Shown here piece by piece: positions 10,843 through 20,763 of a stretch of 32,761 nt of DNA. Origin of the DNA: Planctomycetota bacterium (GTDB taxonomy: Bacteria; Planctomycetota; UBA11346). Under the pieces are notes generated by a model. It saw only the letters and a list, made by a program, of their open reading frames with translations, was not told the origin of the DNA and did not search any database. Positions within the stretch are counted from its first letter, which is position 1. Every line of letters starts with the position of its first letter. Both the position numbers and the translations under genes were made by a program. The stretch covers positions 1 through 32,761 of the forward strand of contig REDP01000196.1 of assembly GCA_007693455.1 (NCBI GenBank). The letters are read 5' to 3'.

Positions 10843-10988
10843 GCTCGCTCGCGTTGGCCTTATAAGTCTATGATGGTTCCGTGCCCAAGCAGTGGAACCG
10901 TTTACCCGATGACGCCATCGCCATCTCATGGCACACGGTACTGTGCCTTGGCTTATGCCAGACGCAAGGCCAATGCTGCCGGCAATGA

Positions 10989-11040
10989 CAGGGCGACTCA
11001 ACGCTCGCCCCCGGGATCGCCGATCTCCCGATCGGCAGCA
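10989..11040 (+). repeat. Truncated copy (F) of the MITE-like family 1, left half only
   Basis: CAGGGCGACTCAACGCTCGCCCCCGGGATCGCCGATCTCCCGATCGGCAGCA matches the left TIR plus first hairpin of the full copies; no right end found. Confidence 0.75.
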
Positions 11041-11209
11041 CAGTAGATCGTCGAATGTTCACGCGTAAAAGATCATTCATGGTGCCTCGGTCTGGTGGTT
11101 GACCATTGCCATGATTGCGTGCGTCAGTCCACAAAAGACGGCAATTGACAGTGGCGCGTGACTGGCGACCGTATGCGCGTCCATTGCTTCCTGCTGAAAG
11201 GTTGCCCCC

Positions 11210-12346
11210 ATGCCCGCACTCGGCGAAAGCGCTTTCTTACTCAAATGTCCGGCCTGCTCCCATGAATTTCTGGTGCCGCGTCGTGCGGCTGGTCGTAAAG
11301 TGGCCTGCCCCCACTGTCGCAAAGTGCTCACCGCCCAGCCGCAGCAGGATACGCCAGCAGACCCTCTGGTAGGGAAGGTGATTGCAGGTGTCGAACTGCA
11401 GCGGCGTTTGGGTGCTGGGGCCTTGGGCGTTGTCTATGAGGGGCAGCAGCAATCCCTGGGCCGACGAGTGGCGGTTAAGCTCCTCTCGAAAAAGGCCGCG
11501 GAATCAGAGGTGCAGGTAAAGCGCTTCCAGCGTGAAGCCAAACTGGCGGCCAAGATTCAGCACCCCAACGTGGTGGGTGTATATGACTACGGCTTTGAGC
11601 GCGGACTCCACTATCTGGTTATGGAGTTTGTCGAAGGTGGCAATCTCGCCCAAATGATTGATGATCAGACGCGCTTGCCGTGGCGGGATGCGCTCGATCT
11701 TCTCCTGCAAGTGGCGCGTGCCTTAGAGTTGCTTGCCGGCTATGACATGGTGCACCGTGATGTGAAGCCAGCCAATATTTTGATCACCAGTGAAGGCATT
11801 GCCAAGCTCGCCGACCTGGGTTTAGCCAAGCAGCAGGATGTTAACGGTGATGGTACCATGTTGACCATGCAAGGGATGATGATGGGAAGTCCCGCCTATT
11901 GTTCCCCAGAGCAAGCGCGTGATGCATCTACAGCTGGCCATGCCGCAGATGTCTACAGCCTAGGCGCAACGTTTTTCCACGCGATTACTGGCCAAGCCCC
12001 ATTTCAAGGCAAAACCGCCATGGACGTGGTGCGTCAGGTACTCTCCAAAGACCCGCCGCAGCCCCGTGATTTGGTGCCTGATCTTCCCGAAGGCATCAAC
12101 GATCTGGTGATGCAGCTCATGGAAAAGGATCCCGACGATCGCCCTCAAAATCCCAGTGAATTGATCGCTGAAGTAAGCGCGGTTTTAGAAGCACCCCAGC
12201 GCCGTGTTGTTCGTCGCCCTCGGCGTGGCGGCAAGTCTTCTCGCGGCAAGGGTCGCGGTTCGTCAATGATGCTGCCGCTGATGGCGGTGGCTCTGGTTGT
12301 GGTCATCGCCATAGTCCTCGCGGTAATCCTCTTTACGGGCTCCTAA
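11210..12346 (+). CDS. Serine/threonine protein kinase with N-terminal double-CxxC zinc ribbon and C-terminal transmembrane helix
   Basis: LKCPACSHEFLVPRRAAGRKVACPHCRKVL; GAGALGVVYEG; VAVKLL; HRDVKPANILIT; ADLGLA; C-terminal MMLPLMAVALVVVIAIVLAVILF. Confidence 0.9.
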   Translation: MPALGESAFLLKCPACSHEFLVPRRAAGRKVACPHCRKVLTAQPQQDTPADPLVGKVIAGVELQRRLGAGALGVVYEGQQQSLGRRVAVKLLSKKAAESEVQVKRFQREAKLAAKIQHPNVVGVYDYGFERGLHYLVMEFVEGGNLAQMIDDQTRLPWRDALDLLLQVARALELLAGYDMVHRDVKPANILITSEGIAKLADLGLAKQQDVNGDGTMLTMQGMMMGSPAYCSPEQARDASTAGHAADVYSLGATFFHAITGQAPFQGKTAMDVVRQVLSKDPPQPRDLVPDLPEGINDLVMQLMEKDPDDRPQNPSELIAEVSAVLEAPQRRVVRRPRRGGKSSRGKGRGSSMMLPLMAVALVVVIAIVLAVILFTGS

Positions 12347-12348
12347 GC

Positions 12349-12389
12349 CAAGGGCGTCTGAAAGCTCACGCCAAGGACCGCCGATTTCC
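12349..12389 (+). repeat. Possible diverged left fragment of MITE-like family 1
   Basis: CAAGGGCGTCTGAAAGCTCACGCCAAGGACCGCCGATTTCC aligns with gaps to CAAGGTGGCTCAAAGCTCGCCCCCGGGATCGCCGATTTCC of copy B. Confidence 0.35.
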
Positions 12390-12490
12390 AGACCCAAGGC
12401 ATTAAGCGTTTGGGGTTCGTGTTCGTGCATGTATTAGGGCTTATTGTACATCACCGCATGAATGCCGAGATCACGACTGAGAGTGCCGGT

Positions 12491-12884
12491 AGGTGATTTG
12501 AGGCCCCAACGGGGCTTCACGTGCTACCCTGGATGTGCGCGGTAGGGGATTTGAAGATATACCCCTTGTATCAATGCGCCCTGGCCTAGGGCGTGCGACC
12601 CTGGGTGTGTACAATAGGGGTTTGAAGCCCCAACGGGGCTTCGCATGATAGCCCAGGGTTGCACGCAACGCGTGCTACCCTGGGTGTGCGTGTCTTTTGA
12701 ATCAACCCTGAAAGGGTTGCGCAGGCTCAGCTTCGGAGGGGAGCAGGATGGCGTCACGATTGATACGCCTTCGCAACCCCGTTGGGGTTGCCTCGCTCTT
12801 CCTTCCATTCCCAGGGTAGCGCTCAGGGAGCGCAACCCTGGGCTGGGCTACGGAGCCCCGTTGGGGCTCGATGAGACCACAGGC
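12491..12884. repeat. Cluster of palindromic repeat family 2 (nested 3-nt-loop hairpins, degenerate tandem units)
   Basis: Repeated 'gtgctaccctgg(a/g)tgtg' at about 12521, 12592 and 12672; hairpins GCCCC-AAC-GGGGC (twice), CAACCCT-GAA-AGGGTTG, GCAACCCC-GTT-GGGGTTGC, GAGCCCC-GTT-GGGGCTC, plus two nested CCCAGGGT...ACCCTGGG hairpins. Confidence 0.85.
12792..12884 (+). repeat. 93-bp unit of repeat family 2, inverted relative to 32668-32760
   Basis: CTCGCTCTTCCTTCCATTCCCAGGGTAGCGCTCAGGGAGCGCAACCCTGGGCTGGGCTACGGAGCCCCGTTGGGGCTCGATGAGACCACAGGC equals the reverse complement of 32668-32760 with 5 mismatches. Confidence 0.9.
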
Positions 12885-12908
12885 CTGAGCATTGCGAATG
12901 CTTCATGC

Positions 12909-12988
12909 CACTGATCTCCTGATCGGCCTGTAAAAGCATATCCCGCGAAGCTGGCGCTCCTTTTCCTGATAAGCTTTGAGTGATCAAG
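12909..12988 (+). repeat. Degenerate copy (G) of MITE-like family 1, left end missing and terminator hairpin deleted
   Basis: CACTGATCTCCTGATCGGCCTGTAAAAGCATATCCCGCGAAGC...TTTTCCTGATAAGCTTTGAGTGATCAAG aligns with the middle and right end of the full copies. Confidence 0.6.
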
Positions 12989-13003
12989 GCCTGTTGCCTC
13001 TGT

Positions 13004-16000
13004 TTACGCCCGCATATCCGTATCTGGCCGGGCAAAAATGGGGTGGACGTGCCGAGCCCCCCAGATTTTCTGCAGGCCCTGGATGAGGTCTTTGCTGGGG
13101 TGAATGTGCCAGCGTTCATCAGCACTTAGTTTTACCAACACCTGATCAGGGGTGTGTACGTGGATCATCAGCGGACAGGCTCCAGGGTGCTCCTTGAGCA
13201 GGCTTTCTGTTGCGGGTAGTACCGCATCAAGCCCCAGTTGCTCGTCCACGGTAAGGATGATCTCTCGGGTGAGGCGCTCTTGTAAAATATCGGCGGGAAT
13301 GACATCGCTGACAATTAAACTGGGAATGTCATCCTCCTGCGTCTGTTCGCTTTCCATGGCTGCTGCAGGGTCAATCTCATCGCCCTCTTCGGCGAGCGTT
13401 GGCGCAGGAGGGGCTTGGCGGCGACGCTGACGTTCATCGACTTTGCCCCGAAAAATAGCTACCAGATTATCATCGCAGTCGGCGGCAAAGCGATCATAGG
13501 GGCCTGCTTCATAGTCGCCTCGGCGATTACTGCGTCCGGCAAAGAGGACTGCTTCAAAGCGGCCGCTCAAGTCTTCTAAGGTCAAAACAGCCATCATTTT
13601 GTTGGTGCGGGTTTTGATCGTCCGCTTGCTTATGACAACTGCCGCAATGGCTATCTCGCCACTAGGGCGTTGCCGTAAGTCGGTCGCCACATGGCTGGTG
13701 TGGGGTTTAAGGCTGTCCTGATAACTGCTCAGAGGATGGGAGCTCATCCAATATCCAGTGAGCTGCTTTTCAAAATCAAGGCGTTCGTGCTCGCTGAAGT
13801 CGGGGATATCGGGGTAGCCCTGGGTGTCTGCTTTAAACTCAGGATCCTCTTCAAAAACATCGAACAGGGTGGCTTGCTGTTGCTCGCGGGAGCGGGCAAT
13901 GCGCTGGCCGCGATCAAAGGCTCGGTCCATGGTTTCCAAGAGAGCTCGACGATTACTATGCAAGGCGTCAAAGGCGCCTACCCGAATAAGCGCATCGACT
14001 ACGCGCTTATTGACTGTGCGGGTGGAGATGCGTTCGCAAAAATCATACAACGATCCGAAGGAGCCACTTATTTCGCGCACTTCCATAATGTGTTCAGCGG
14101 CCGCATGGCCGACCCCTTTAATGCCGCCAAATCCGTATAAAATAGCATCGCCGTCAGGAGTGAATTCCCATCCCGATCGATTAATGTCAGGGGGGAGGAC
14201 CTCGTAGCCTTTGCGCCGTAGCTCTTGCACAAAGAGCGACATCTTATCCTTATTCCCCATCTCATAGATAAGGTTGGCGGTCATAAAGGCAGGATAGTGG
14301 TTGGCCTTCATGTAAGCCGTCCAGTAAGCGATTTGCCCGTAGCAGGCACTATGGGACTTATTGAAGCAGTAGCTTGCAAAGCCAACGATTTTATCCCACA
14401 TTTGCTCGGCGAGACGACGATCGAACTGATGCCGTTCCCAGGCACCTTCGATAAACATATCCTTCATCTTGGCCATTACATCGGCGACCTTCTTGCCCAT
14501 GGCCTTGCGCAGATCATCGGCTTGAGAGGGCGTAAAGCCACAGAGTTCGCGACTGATATTCATCACCTGTTCTTGGTAAATAAACAGGCCGAAGGTTTCT
14601 TCAAGTACCTCTTCAAGCACGGGATGCGGGTAGTCCACTTGTTCGCGGCCATGTTTGCGGTCGCAGTATTGGATGTGCATATTGGCCATGAGCGGGCCGG
14701 GGCGATAAAGTGCCACCAGTGCGATCATGTCTTCAAAGCGGTCGGGCTGGAGCAGGCGGATGAGTTCTTGGAAGCCACTCGATTCACACTGAAAAACCCC
14801 CAGGGTATCCCCTTCACCCAAAAGCTCAAAGGTGCGAGTATCATCCATGGGGAGATCTGGGTAAAGGATGGGCGTCGTCGTTGATTGGGTGGCAAGGGCG
14901 ATATCCGCCGCTTTTTTGAGGATGGACATGGTTTTGAGGCCAAGGAAGTCCATCTTGAGCAGGCCGCAGCTCTCCACCTGGGACATATTGTATTGGGTGG
15001 CAGGTTTTTGTTTTACCGTACACACTGGCACATAATGGTGCACAGGACCAGGGGCAATAATCACTCCACAGGCATGCACGCCAAGGCTGCGCCCGAGATT
15101 TTCCAGACGCATGGCGGTGTCCAGGACTACCCGCGTGCGCTCGTCATTTTCATAGCGCAGTCGCATGCTTTCGACGGTGGCATCTTCGCCATCTTTGAGC
15201 GGCTTGAGGCCCAAGCATACAGGGATGGTGTGTTTACCGCCAGGGTCTTCAGGAACGAGGTTGGCGAGATCCTGCGATTCGGCGGGCGTCCATTCGTAGG
15301 CCCGAGCGACATCTTTAATCGCCATGCGCGCCTTCATGGTGCCCAGGGTCATAATCATGGTTACTGCTTGCGAGCCATACTTATCCGACACATAGTCGAT
15401 AACCCGCTGCCGACCATCTTTGCAGAAATCGATATCAATATCCGGCATGGATTTGCGGCCAGGGTTGAGAAAGCGTTCAAACAACAGGCCGTAACGCAGG
15501 GGGCAGATATCGGTGATGCCGAGGCAATACGCAACCAGACTGCCTGCAGCCGATCCGCGACCTGGACCCACGGGGATATCGTTGGCCTTGGCCCAATTGA
15601 TAAAGTCTTGAACAATGAGGAAGTAGGCCTCAAAGCCCATATTTTCAATGGTTTCCAGCTCAAACTGCAGGCGTTGGAGGTGTTCGTCTGTAATATCATC
15701 GCCATAACGTTCCTGTAAGCCATCGTGGCACATGGCCTTCAGATACGAGTTGGTAGTATGCTCGTGCGGACAAGTAAAGAGGGGGAGGTGGTAGCCCTCA
15801 TAAGGAATGCCTGACTCGCGACAGCGTTCAGTTATTTCTCGTGTAGCGGCAAGTGCTTCTGGGCAATCGGCAAAGAGTTCGGCCATTTCATCGGCGGATT
15901 TGAAGAAAAACTCCTGCGAGGGCATGCGCCTGCGCCGAGTATCCGAAAGGGTGGTAACCTTTTGGATGGCCAATTGCACATCATGGGCAGCAGCGTCATC

Positions 16001-16624
16001 ACGCTGTAAATAGTGACACCAGTTGCTTGCCACCACGGGAAGGGAGCAGCGCCGCGCTAGGTCACGATTGGCATCGCGGAGGCTTACGGGCCCATCGACG
16101 CCATGATCGGTTAGTTCGACATACAGGCGGTCACTAAAGATGTCTTGCAGAAGGCCGGCTTGTCGGACGGCTTCATCCATGACGCCAGCCTGCAGATGGC
16201 GGTTAAGGAAACCATCCGGCCCTGCGCCAGTCAGACAAATGATTCCTTCGTGGTGCTGGGCGAGACATTCCAAGTCCACGCGCGGTTCATAATGGAATCC
16301 GTGTAGCCAGCCGAGACTCACTAATTGCATGAGATTGGTGTAGCCCTGTGGATTCATCGCTAACAGCACGAGATTGTGCATGTCGCGACTTTTTTCCGCC
16401 ATACCCAAAGGGGCAATGTTTACCTGGCAGCCGATAATGCCCGTGATGCCAGCTTTTTTGGTAGCTTCGCTAAACTCGTAAGCACCTAAGAGATTGCCGC
16501 GGTCAGTAAGGGCAAGGGCATCCATTTCCAATTCACAGGCCCGCTGCACAAGGCCAGTGATGGTGCTGGTGGATTCCAGCAGGGTGAAGTGGCTATGGCA
16601 GTGGAGGTGAGTGAAGGCGGCCAT
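13004..16624 (-). CDS. dnaE: DNA polymerase III subunit alpha
   Basis: N-terminal PHP domain (HLHCHSHFTLLES), GPGRGSAAGSLVAYCLGITDICPLRYGLLFERFLNPGRKSMPDIDIDFC, CFNKSHSACYGQIAYWTAYMKANHYPAFM; 1206 aa. Confidence 0.95.
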   Translation of the reverse strand: MAAFTHLHCHSHFTLLESTSTITGLVQRACELEMDALALTDRGNLLGAYEFSEATKKAGITGIIGCQVNIAPLGMAEKSRDMHNLVLLAMNPQGYTNLMQLVSLGWLHGFHYEPRVDLECLAQHHEGIICLTGAGPDGFLNRHLQAGVMDEAVRQAGLLQDIFSDRLYVELTDHGVDGPVSLRDANRDLARRCSLPVVASNWCHYLQRDDAAAHDVQLAIQKVTTLSDTRRRRMPSQEFFFKSADEMAELFADCPEALAATREITERCRESGIPYEGYHLPLFTCPHEHTTNSYLKAMCHDGLQERYGDDITDEHLQRLQFELETIENMGFEAYFLIVQDFINWAKANDIPVGPGRGSAAGSLVAYCLGITDICPLRYGLLFERFLNPGRKSMPDIDIDFCKDGRQRVIDYVSDKYGSQAVTMIMTLGTMKARMAIKDVARAYEWTPAESQDLANLVPEDPGGKHTIPVCLGLKPLKDGEDATVESMRLRYENDERTRVVLDTAMRLENLGRSLGVHACGVIIAPGPVHHYVPVCTVKQKPATQYNMSQVESCGLLKMDFLGLKTMSILKKAADIALATQSTTTPILYPDLPMDDTRTFELLGEGDTLGVFQCESSGFQELIRLLQPDRFEDMIALVALYRPGPLMANMHIQYCDRKHGREQVDYPHPVLEEVLEETFGLFIYQEQVMNISRELCGFTPSQADDLRKAMGKKVADVMAKMKDMFIEGAWERHQFDRRLAEQMWDKIVGFASYCFNKSHSACYGQIAYWTAYMKANHYPAFMTANLIYEMGNKDKMSLFVQELRRKGYEVLPPDINRSGWEFTPDGDAILYGFGGIKGVGHAAAEHIMEVREISGSFGSLYDFCERISTRTVNKRVVDALIRVGAFDALHSNRRALLETMDRAFDRGQRIARSREQQQATLFDVFEEDPEFKADTQGYPDIPDFSEHERLDFEKQLTGYWMSSHPLSSYQDSLKPHTSHVATDLRQRPSGEIAIAAVVISKRTIKTRTNKMMAVLTLEDLSGRFEAVLFAGRSNRRGDYEAGPYDRFAADCDDNLVAIFRGKVDERQRRRQAPPAPTLAEEGDEIDPAAAMESEQTQEDDIPSLIVSDVIPADILQERLTREIILTVDEQLGLDAVLPATESLLKEHPGACPLMIHVHTPDQVLVKLSADERWHIHPSKDLIQGLQKIWGARHVHPIFARPDTDMRA

Positions 16625-16683
16625 AAGTGGGTGCGATGTGTGCCTGCTTGCGGCCCGTGTACGGTGGACCGTGACGGGTTGTT

Positions 16684-18012
16684 TTAAAAGTTTACCTGGA
16701 GATTGGCACCAAGGAGGTACATGGTGCGACCCGAAGTGGTGTCGCTGTAGGCGTCATTGATCAGTTGCTCCATGCCGCGGCCAGGACGGAATACCGCACC
16801 GAAGACATTGACGGTGGTTCCTGGTGCATATTGCCAGCCCATGCTTAAATCAAACTCGTTGCCGAGAAAGTCACTTTGGCCACTGGGTGATTCGTCGCGT
16901 AAGAAGTAGCCCCAGGTGAATTTGAGATGGAGGGGGTTGCGGGGTAGGTACTGATCGAATTTATACTCGGCGCTCACTTTGAGCGCCTGCATATTGCCTA
17001 CCAGGAGGTTGGACAACTCGCCATAGCGCTCGTGTTCCATAATGCGGGTGTCTGAAATGCCCTCATGCGGGGCAACAAAGTTGGTATAGCTGCCGGATTC
17101 TTCGGGATCCTTATCGCCGCTGCGATGGTCTATTTGGATGCCAACGATCGCGTTGTTATTTCCAGGAACGTCCCAGTCGACGCCAGCAGACAGGGCATAC
17201 CCACGGAATTTACGATCGCTATCAAGGCGGCCTTCTTGGAACGCGCCCTCTCCCCAGAAGGTCCAGCCGTTAGGACGTTCCCATTCCAGTCCAATATAGT
17301 AATTCATTAATCGATCGCCCACTTGTGGGTTATCGCTGTCGCGACGGTCAAAGACGATATTGCGCTCAAGGCTGAGGGACCCGGTTACAAACACGCGGCC
17401 ATCGCCAGCAACCCCATCGGGCTGCCAGTCCACATGAACCCCCGAGAGGGTATTGGTGCCATCCACGGAGGTGTCGTCGTTACTCAGCAGGAAAGTATAG
17501 GGCTGAAAGGTGAGGGTGTCCCAGTTGTAGTGGGCACGCACGCCGTCCCAGGAAGTGACCTGGGGGCTATTGGCGCGGCTGTCATAGAGAAACCCACCTT
17601 TGCCCTTGCGTAAGTTGTAAGAGACTGGCTGGCGGCCAATGCGTAGATGGAGATCGGGAAAAATAAATCGGCGTAGGAGGACATTGGCATCGTTGAGATG
17701 GATGGATCCAGCCATTGCATCATCACCAGGGGCACCAGCTTCGGCATCATAGACCAGGCTAATGTTGGTTTCCACGCGGTCTTGGATCTGAATTTTGGCC
17801 CCCAGTTTGGCCCGCATCCATCCTACCGAGTTATTGCCATCGGGACGGTCGCTATCGCCGTCCGAGCGATTAATCTGATCCAAAGGAAAGCGCTGCCAAG
17901 AAACGCCTTCAATCAAGGTCTCACCATAGAGTGTCTGATTGATCTCAACGGCGCTTGCGGTGCCCATGCTTGCGGCAATAACCAAGGCACAGGTTGTGGA
18001 TGCTCGTGGCAT
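16684..18012 (-). CDS. Outer-membrane beta-barrel / alginate-export-like porin with signal peptide
   Basis: MPRASTTCALVIAASMGTASAVEINQTLYGE (signal peptide; aaggagag RBS upstream of the 18012 start); alternating beta pattern; ends in ...YLLGANLQVNF (C-terminal Phe). Confidence 0.65.
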   Translation of the reverse strand: MPRASTTCALVIAASMGTASAVEINQTLYGETLIEGVSWQRFPLDQINRSDGDSDRPDGNNSVGWMRAKLGAKIQIQDRVETNISLVYDAEAGAPGDDAMAGSIHLNDANVLLRRFIFPDLHLRIGRQPVSYNLRKGKGGFLYDSRANSPQVTSWDGVRAHYNWDTLTFQPYTFLLSNDDTSVDGTNTLSGVHVDWQPDGVAGDGRVFVTGSLSLERNIVFDRRDSDNPQVGDRLMNYYIGLEWERPNGWTFWGEGAFQEGRLDSDRKFRGYALSAGVDWDVPGNNNAIVGIQIDHRSGDKDPEESGSYTNFVAPHEGISDTRIMEHERYGELSNLLVGNMQALKVSAEYKFDQYLPRNPLHLKFTWGYFLRDESPSGQSDFLGNEFDLSMGWQYAPGTTVNVFGAVFRPGRGMEQLINDAYSDTTSGRTMYLLGANLQVNF

Positions 18013-18116
18013 ACGATAGCTCTCCTTCAGCGAATCCATGGCAGGTTCACTCGCCCATGGTGAGCGCCACGGTAGGTTGCTTGGGTAAGCAGGCAATGGC
18101 TTGTTGCTTGCGCCGC

Positions 18117-18221
18117 CAGGGCGGCGCAAAGCTTGCCCCCGGGATCGCCGATCTCCTGATCGGCCGGCAAAGACGCCCTGAATAGGGCGCTTTTACCCAA
18201 GGTGAGCTTTGAGCCGCCTTG
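18117..18221 (+). mobile_element. MITE-like family 1 copy C (105 bp, internally deleted)
   Basis: CAGGGCGGCGCAAAGCTTGCC...GGTGAGCTTTGAGCCGCCTTG; flanked by CTTGCGCCGC (18107-18116) and CTTGCGCCGT (18222-18231); lacks the CCGCGAAGCGG hairpin segment. Confidence 0.8.
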
Positions 18222-18463
18222 CTTGCGCCGTCAGGCAGTGCGACTCCGTCCTCAGGGCTCTCTGAGCCCAGAGACTATGCAGATATCAGCGGTCCTTGTG
18301 GAACCCTCGTGATATTTTCTCCCAATTGACTGCTTAAGTGCTAGACTTCCTCTATTGTAGGCGGGCGGCAGGGTATTGTCTGGTAAAGCTCGGTATTTTA
18401 CCTTCCTCCCCCAGTGTATGCTAAGAACACGCATCTGATAGGATCGACGATAAAGGAGTGATC

Positions 18464-20722
18464 ATGACTGCTGCAACCCCAACCCCCGATACCATGAGCG
18501 CCTGGCAAAAGTTCCAGTCAGGAAACTGGTGTGAACGCATTGATGTACCTGACTTTATTGTCAGGAACTACACGCCCTATGAGGGCGATGAGGCCTTCTT
18601 GGCTGGCCCGAGCGCGCGTACCAATACCTTGATGGAGCAGGTCGAGGCCCTGCTGCGCGCAGAGCGCGAAGCAGGCGGTGTCTTGGATATTGATACCACT
18701 CGCGCTACCAGCGTCACCGCCCATCCTCCTGGATACATCAATCAGGATCAGGAGGTGATTTACGGCCTGCAAACCGATGCTCCGCTCAAGCGTGCAGTCA
18801 ACCCTTATGGCGGTTTGCGTATGGCTGTGGGCTCGTGTCAGGCCTATGATCGCGAATTCTCGCCTGAACTGGTGGAGATCTTTAGCAAGTACCGTCGCAC
18901 CCACAATGAAGGCGTGTTTCGTGCCTATGATGCTGAAGTACTGGCGGCGCGCCGCTGCGGTATTGTCACCGGCTTGCCCGATGCTTATGGCCGCGGTCGC
19001 ATCATTGGTGATTACCGTCGTGTAGCCCTTTACGGCACGCAGCACCTGATTGCAACCAAAGAGGCAGATAAAGCCAGGCTCTCCATTGATGTGCCCACGG
19101 CCGAGCAGATTCAACTGCTCGAAGAAATTAGCGATCAGATTGATGCCCTCAAGGATCTCACCCGCATGGCGGCTGACTATGGTGACGACATTTCCGTGCC
19201 TGCCGCGAGTGCTCGTGAGGCAGTGCAGTGGGTCTATTATGGGTATTTGGCAGCGGTTAAACAGCAGAATGGCGCCGCCATGTCACTGGGGCGGGTGTCC
19301 ACGTTCCTTGATATTTATATTGAGCGCGATTGTGCTGCTGGCGTCCTTGACGAGGAGCAGGCCCAAGAGCTTATTGATCAATTTGTGATGAAGCTGCGTT
19401 TGACTCGTCAATTACGCACCCCTGAGTATGACGAGCTGTTTGCCGGCGACCCCACCTGGGTTACCGAAAGCATCGCTGGGGTTGGTAACGATGGCCGCCA
19501 TCAGGTCACCCGCACTAGTTACCGTTTCTTGCATACCCTCTATAATCTTAAGCCCAGCCCAGAGCCTAATTTAACCGTGTTATGGTCGGAGGCGCTGCCC
19601 GTTTCCTTTAAGCGCTATTGTGCCAAGGTGTCCATTGAGACGGGAAGTATCCAGTACGAAAACGATGACCTCATGCGTCCGCGTTTTGGTGATGACTGTG
19701 CCATTGCCTGCTGCGTTTCAGCCATGCAGGTCGGCAAACAGATGCAGTTTTTTGGCGCCCGTGCCAACTTGGCGAAACTCCTCCTTATGGCCCTGAATGG
19801 CGGTAAAGACGAGATTTCAGGGGTACAAGTGGGACCCGTTTCGGCCCCAGTGGGCGATGGCCCCTTGGACTTCGGTGAATGTATGAATCGTTGGGTGCAG
19901 TATCTTGATTGGCTTTGCCGCACCTACGTTAAGGCAATGAACATTATCCACTTTATGCATGATAAATATGCCTACGAAAGCCTGCAGATGGCCCTGCATG
20001 ATTCGGAAGTGGAACGCCTCATCGCCTATGGTATTGCTGGTTTGTCGGTGCTCACTGATTCTCTGTCTGCGATCAAGCATGCCACTGTGACCCCCGTTCG
20101 TGATGAGCGCGGTATCATAGTCGACTTTACGGTGGAGGGTGATTACCCCTGCTACGGCAACGATGATGATCGCGTGGATGAGATTGCCGTGGATATTGTC
20201 CGGCGCTTCCATGAAACCCTCAGCAAATATCCCACCTATCGCAATGCCAAGACCACGCTTTCGGTGCTCACGATTACCTCCAATGTGGTGAATGGCAAGA
20301 AAACTGGCTCCACCCCTGATGGTCGTAAGCTTGGTGAGCCCTTTGCGCCAGGCGCCAATCCCATGCATCGGCGCGATCGCTTGGGGGCCATTGCCAGTAT
20401 GAACTCAGTGGCAAAACTGCCTTATGACTGCTGCTTAGATGGTATCTCGAATACCAGTAGCTATACTCCGCAGGCCTTGGGACCCGATCTGCCGACTCGC
20501 ATTGACAATCTGGTAGGTCTTCTTGATGGGTACTTTATCCAGCAAGGCCACCATCTCAACGTCAACGTCTATGACGCCGATCATCTCAAGCGGGCAATGG
20601 AGCATCCCGAAGAGCATCCCAATCTCACCATCCGCGTGAGTGGTTATGCGGTGAACTTCCATCGCCTTACCCGTGCTCAGCAAGAAGAAGTGATTAGCCG
20701 CACCTTCCATGGCTCCTTATAG
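18464..20722 (+). CDS. pflB: Formate C-acetyltransferase (pyruvate formate-lyase)
   Basis: [37 protein letters not shown] (Cys-Cys), GPGxANPMH-like [12 protein letters not shown] region, C-terminal glycyl radical loop [16 protein letters not shown] at 18464 preceded by aaaggag. Confidence 0.95.
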   Translation: MTAATPTPDTMSAWQKFQSGNWCERIDVPDFIVRNYTPYEGDEAFLAGPSARTNTLMEQVEALLRAEREAGGVLDIDTTRATSVTAHPPGYINQDQEVIYGLQTDAPLKRAVNPYGGLRMAVGSCQAYDREFSPELVEIFSKYRRTHNEGVFRAYDAEVLAARRCGIVTGLPDAYGRGRIIGDYRRVALYGTQHLIATKEADKARLSIDVPTAEQIQLLEEISDQIDALKDLTRMAADYGDDISVPAASAREAVQWVYYGYLAAVKQQNGAAMSLGRVSTFLDIYIERDCAAGVLDEEQAQELIDQFVMKLRLTRQLRTPEYDELFAGDPTWVTESIAGVGNDGRHQVTRTSYRFLHTLYNLKPSPEPNLTVLWSEALPVSFKRYCAKVSIETGSIQYENDDLMRPRFGDDCAIACCVSAMQVGKQMQFFGARANLAKLLLMALNGGKDEISGVQVGPVSAPVGDGPLDFGECMNRWVQYLDWLCRTYVKAMNIIHFMHDKYAYESLQMALHDSEVERLIAYGIAGLSVLTDSLSAIKHATVTPVRDERGIIVDFTVEGDYPCYGNDDDRVDEIAVDIVRRFHETLSKYPTYRNAKTTLSVLTITSNVVNGKKTGSTPDGRKLGEPFAPGANPMHRRDRLGAIASMNSVAKLPYDCCLDGISNTSSYTPQALGPDLPTRIDNLVGLLDGYFIQQGHHLNVNVYDADHLKRAMEHPEEHPNLTIRVSGYAVNFHRLTRAQQEEVISRTFHGSL

Positions 20723-20763
20723 TCACGTCAAGCAGTAGGTGCTGTCTCCGGCTCTGCCCGCAT

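Noticed and set aside
12491-12884. CRISPR array
   Set aside because: Repeats are degenerate, palindromic and irregularly spaced (about 71-80 bp), with no uniform spacers and no cas genes.
12471-12914. Small ORFs within the repeat cluster (e.g. 12471..12668 -, 12524..12835 -, 12645..12914 +)
   Set aside because: They read through palindromic repeat DNA on both strands and resemble no protein family; open frames are a by-product of the repeats.
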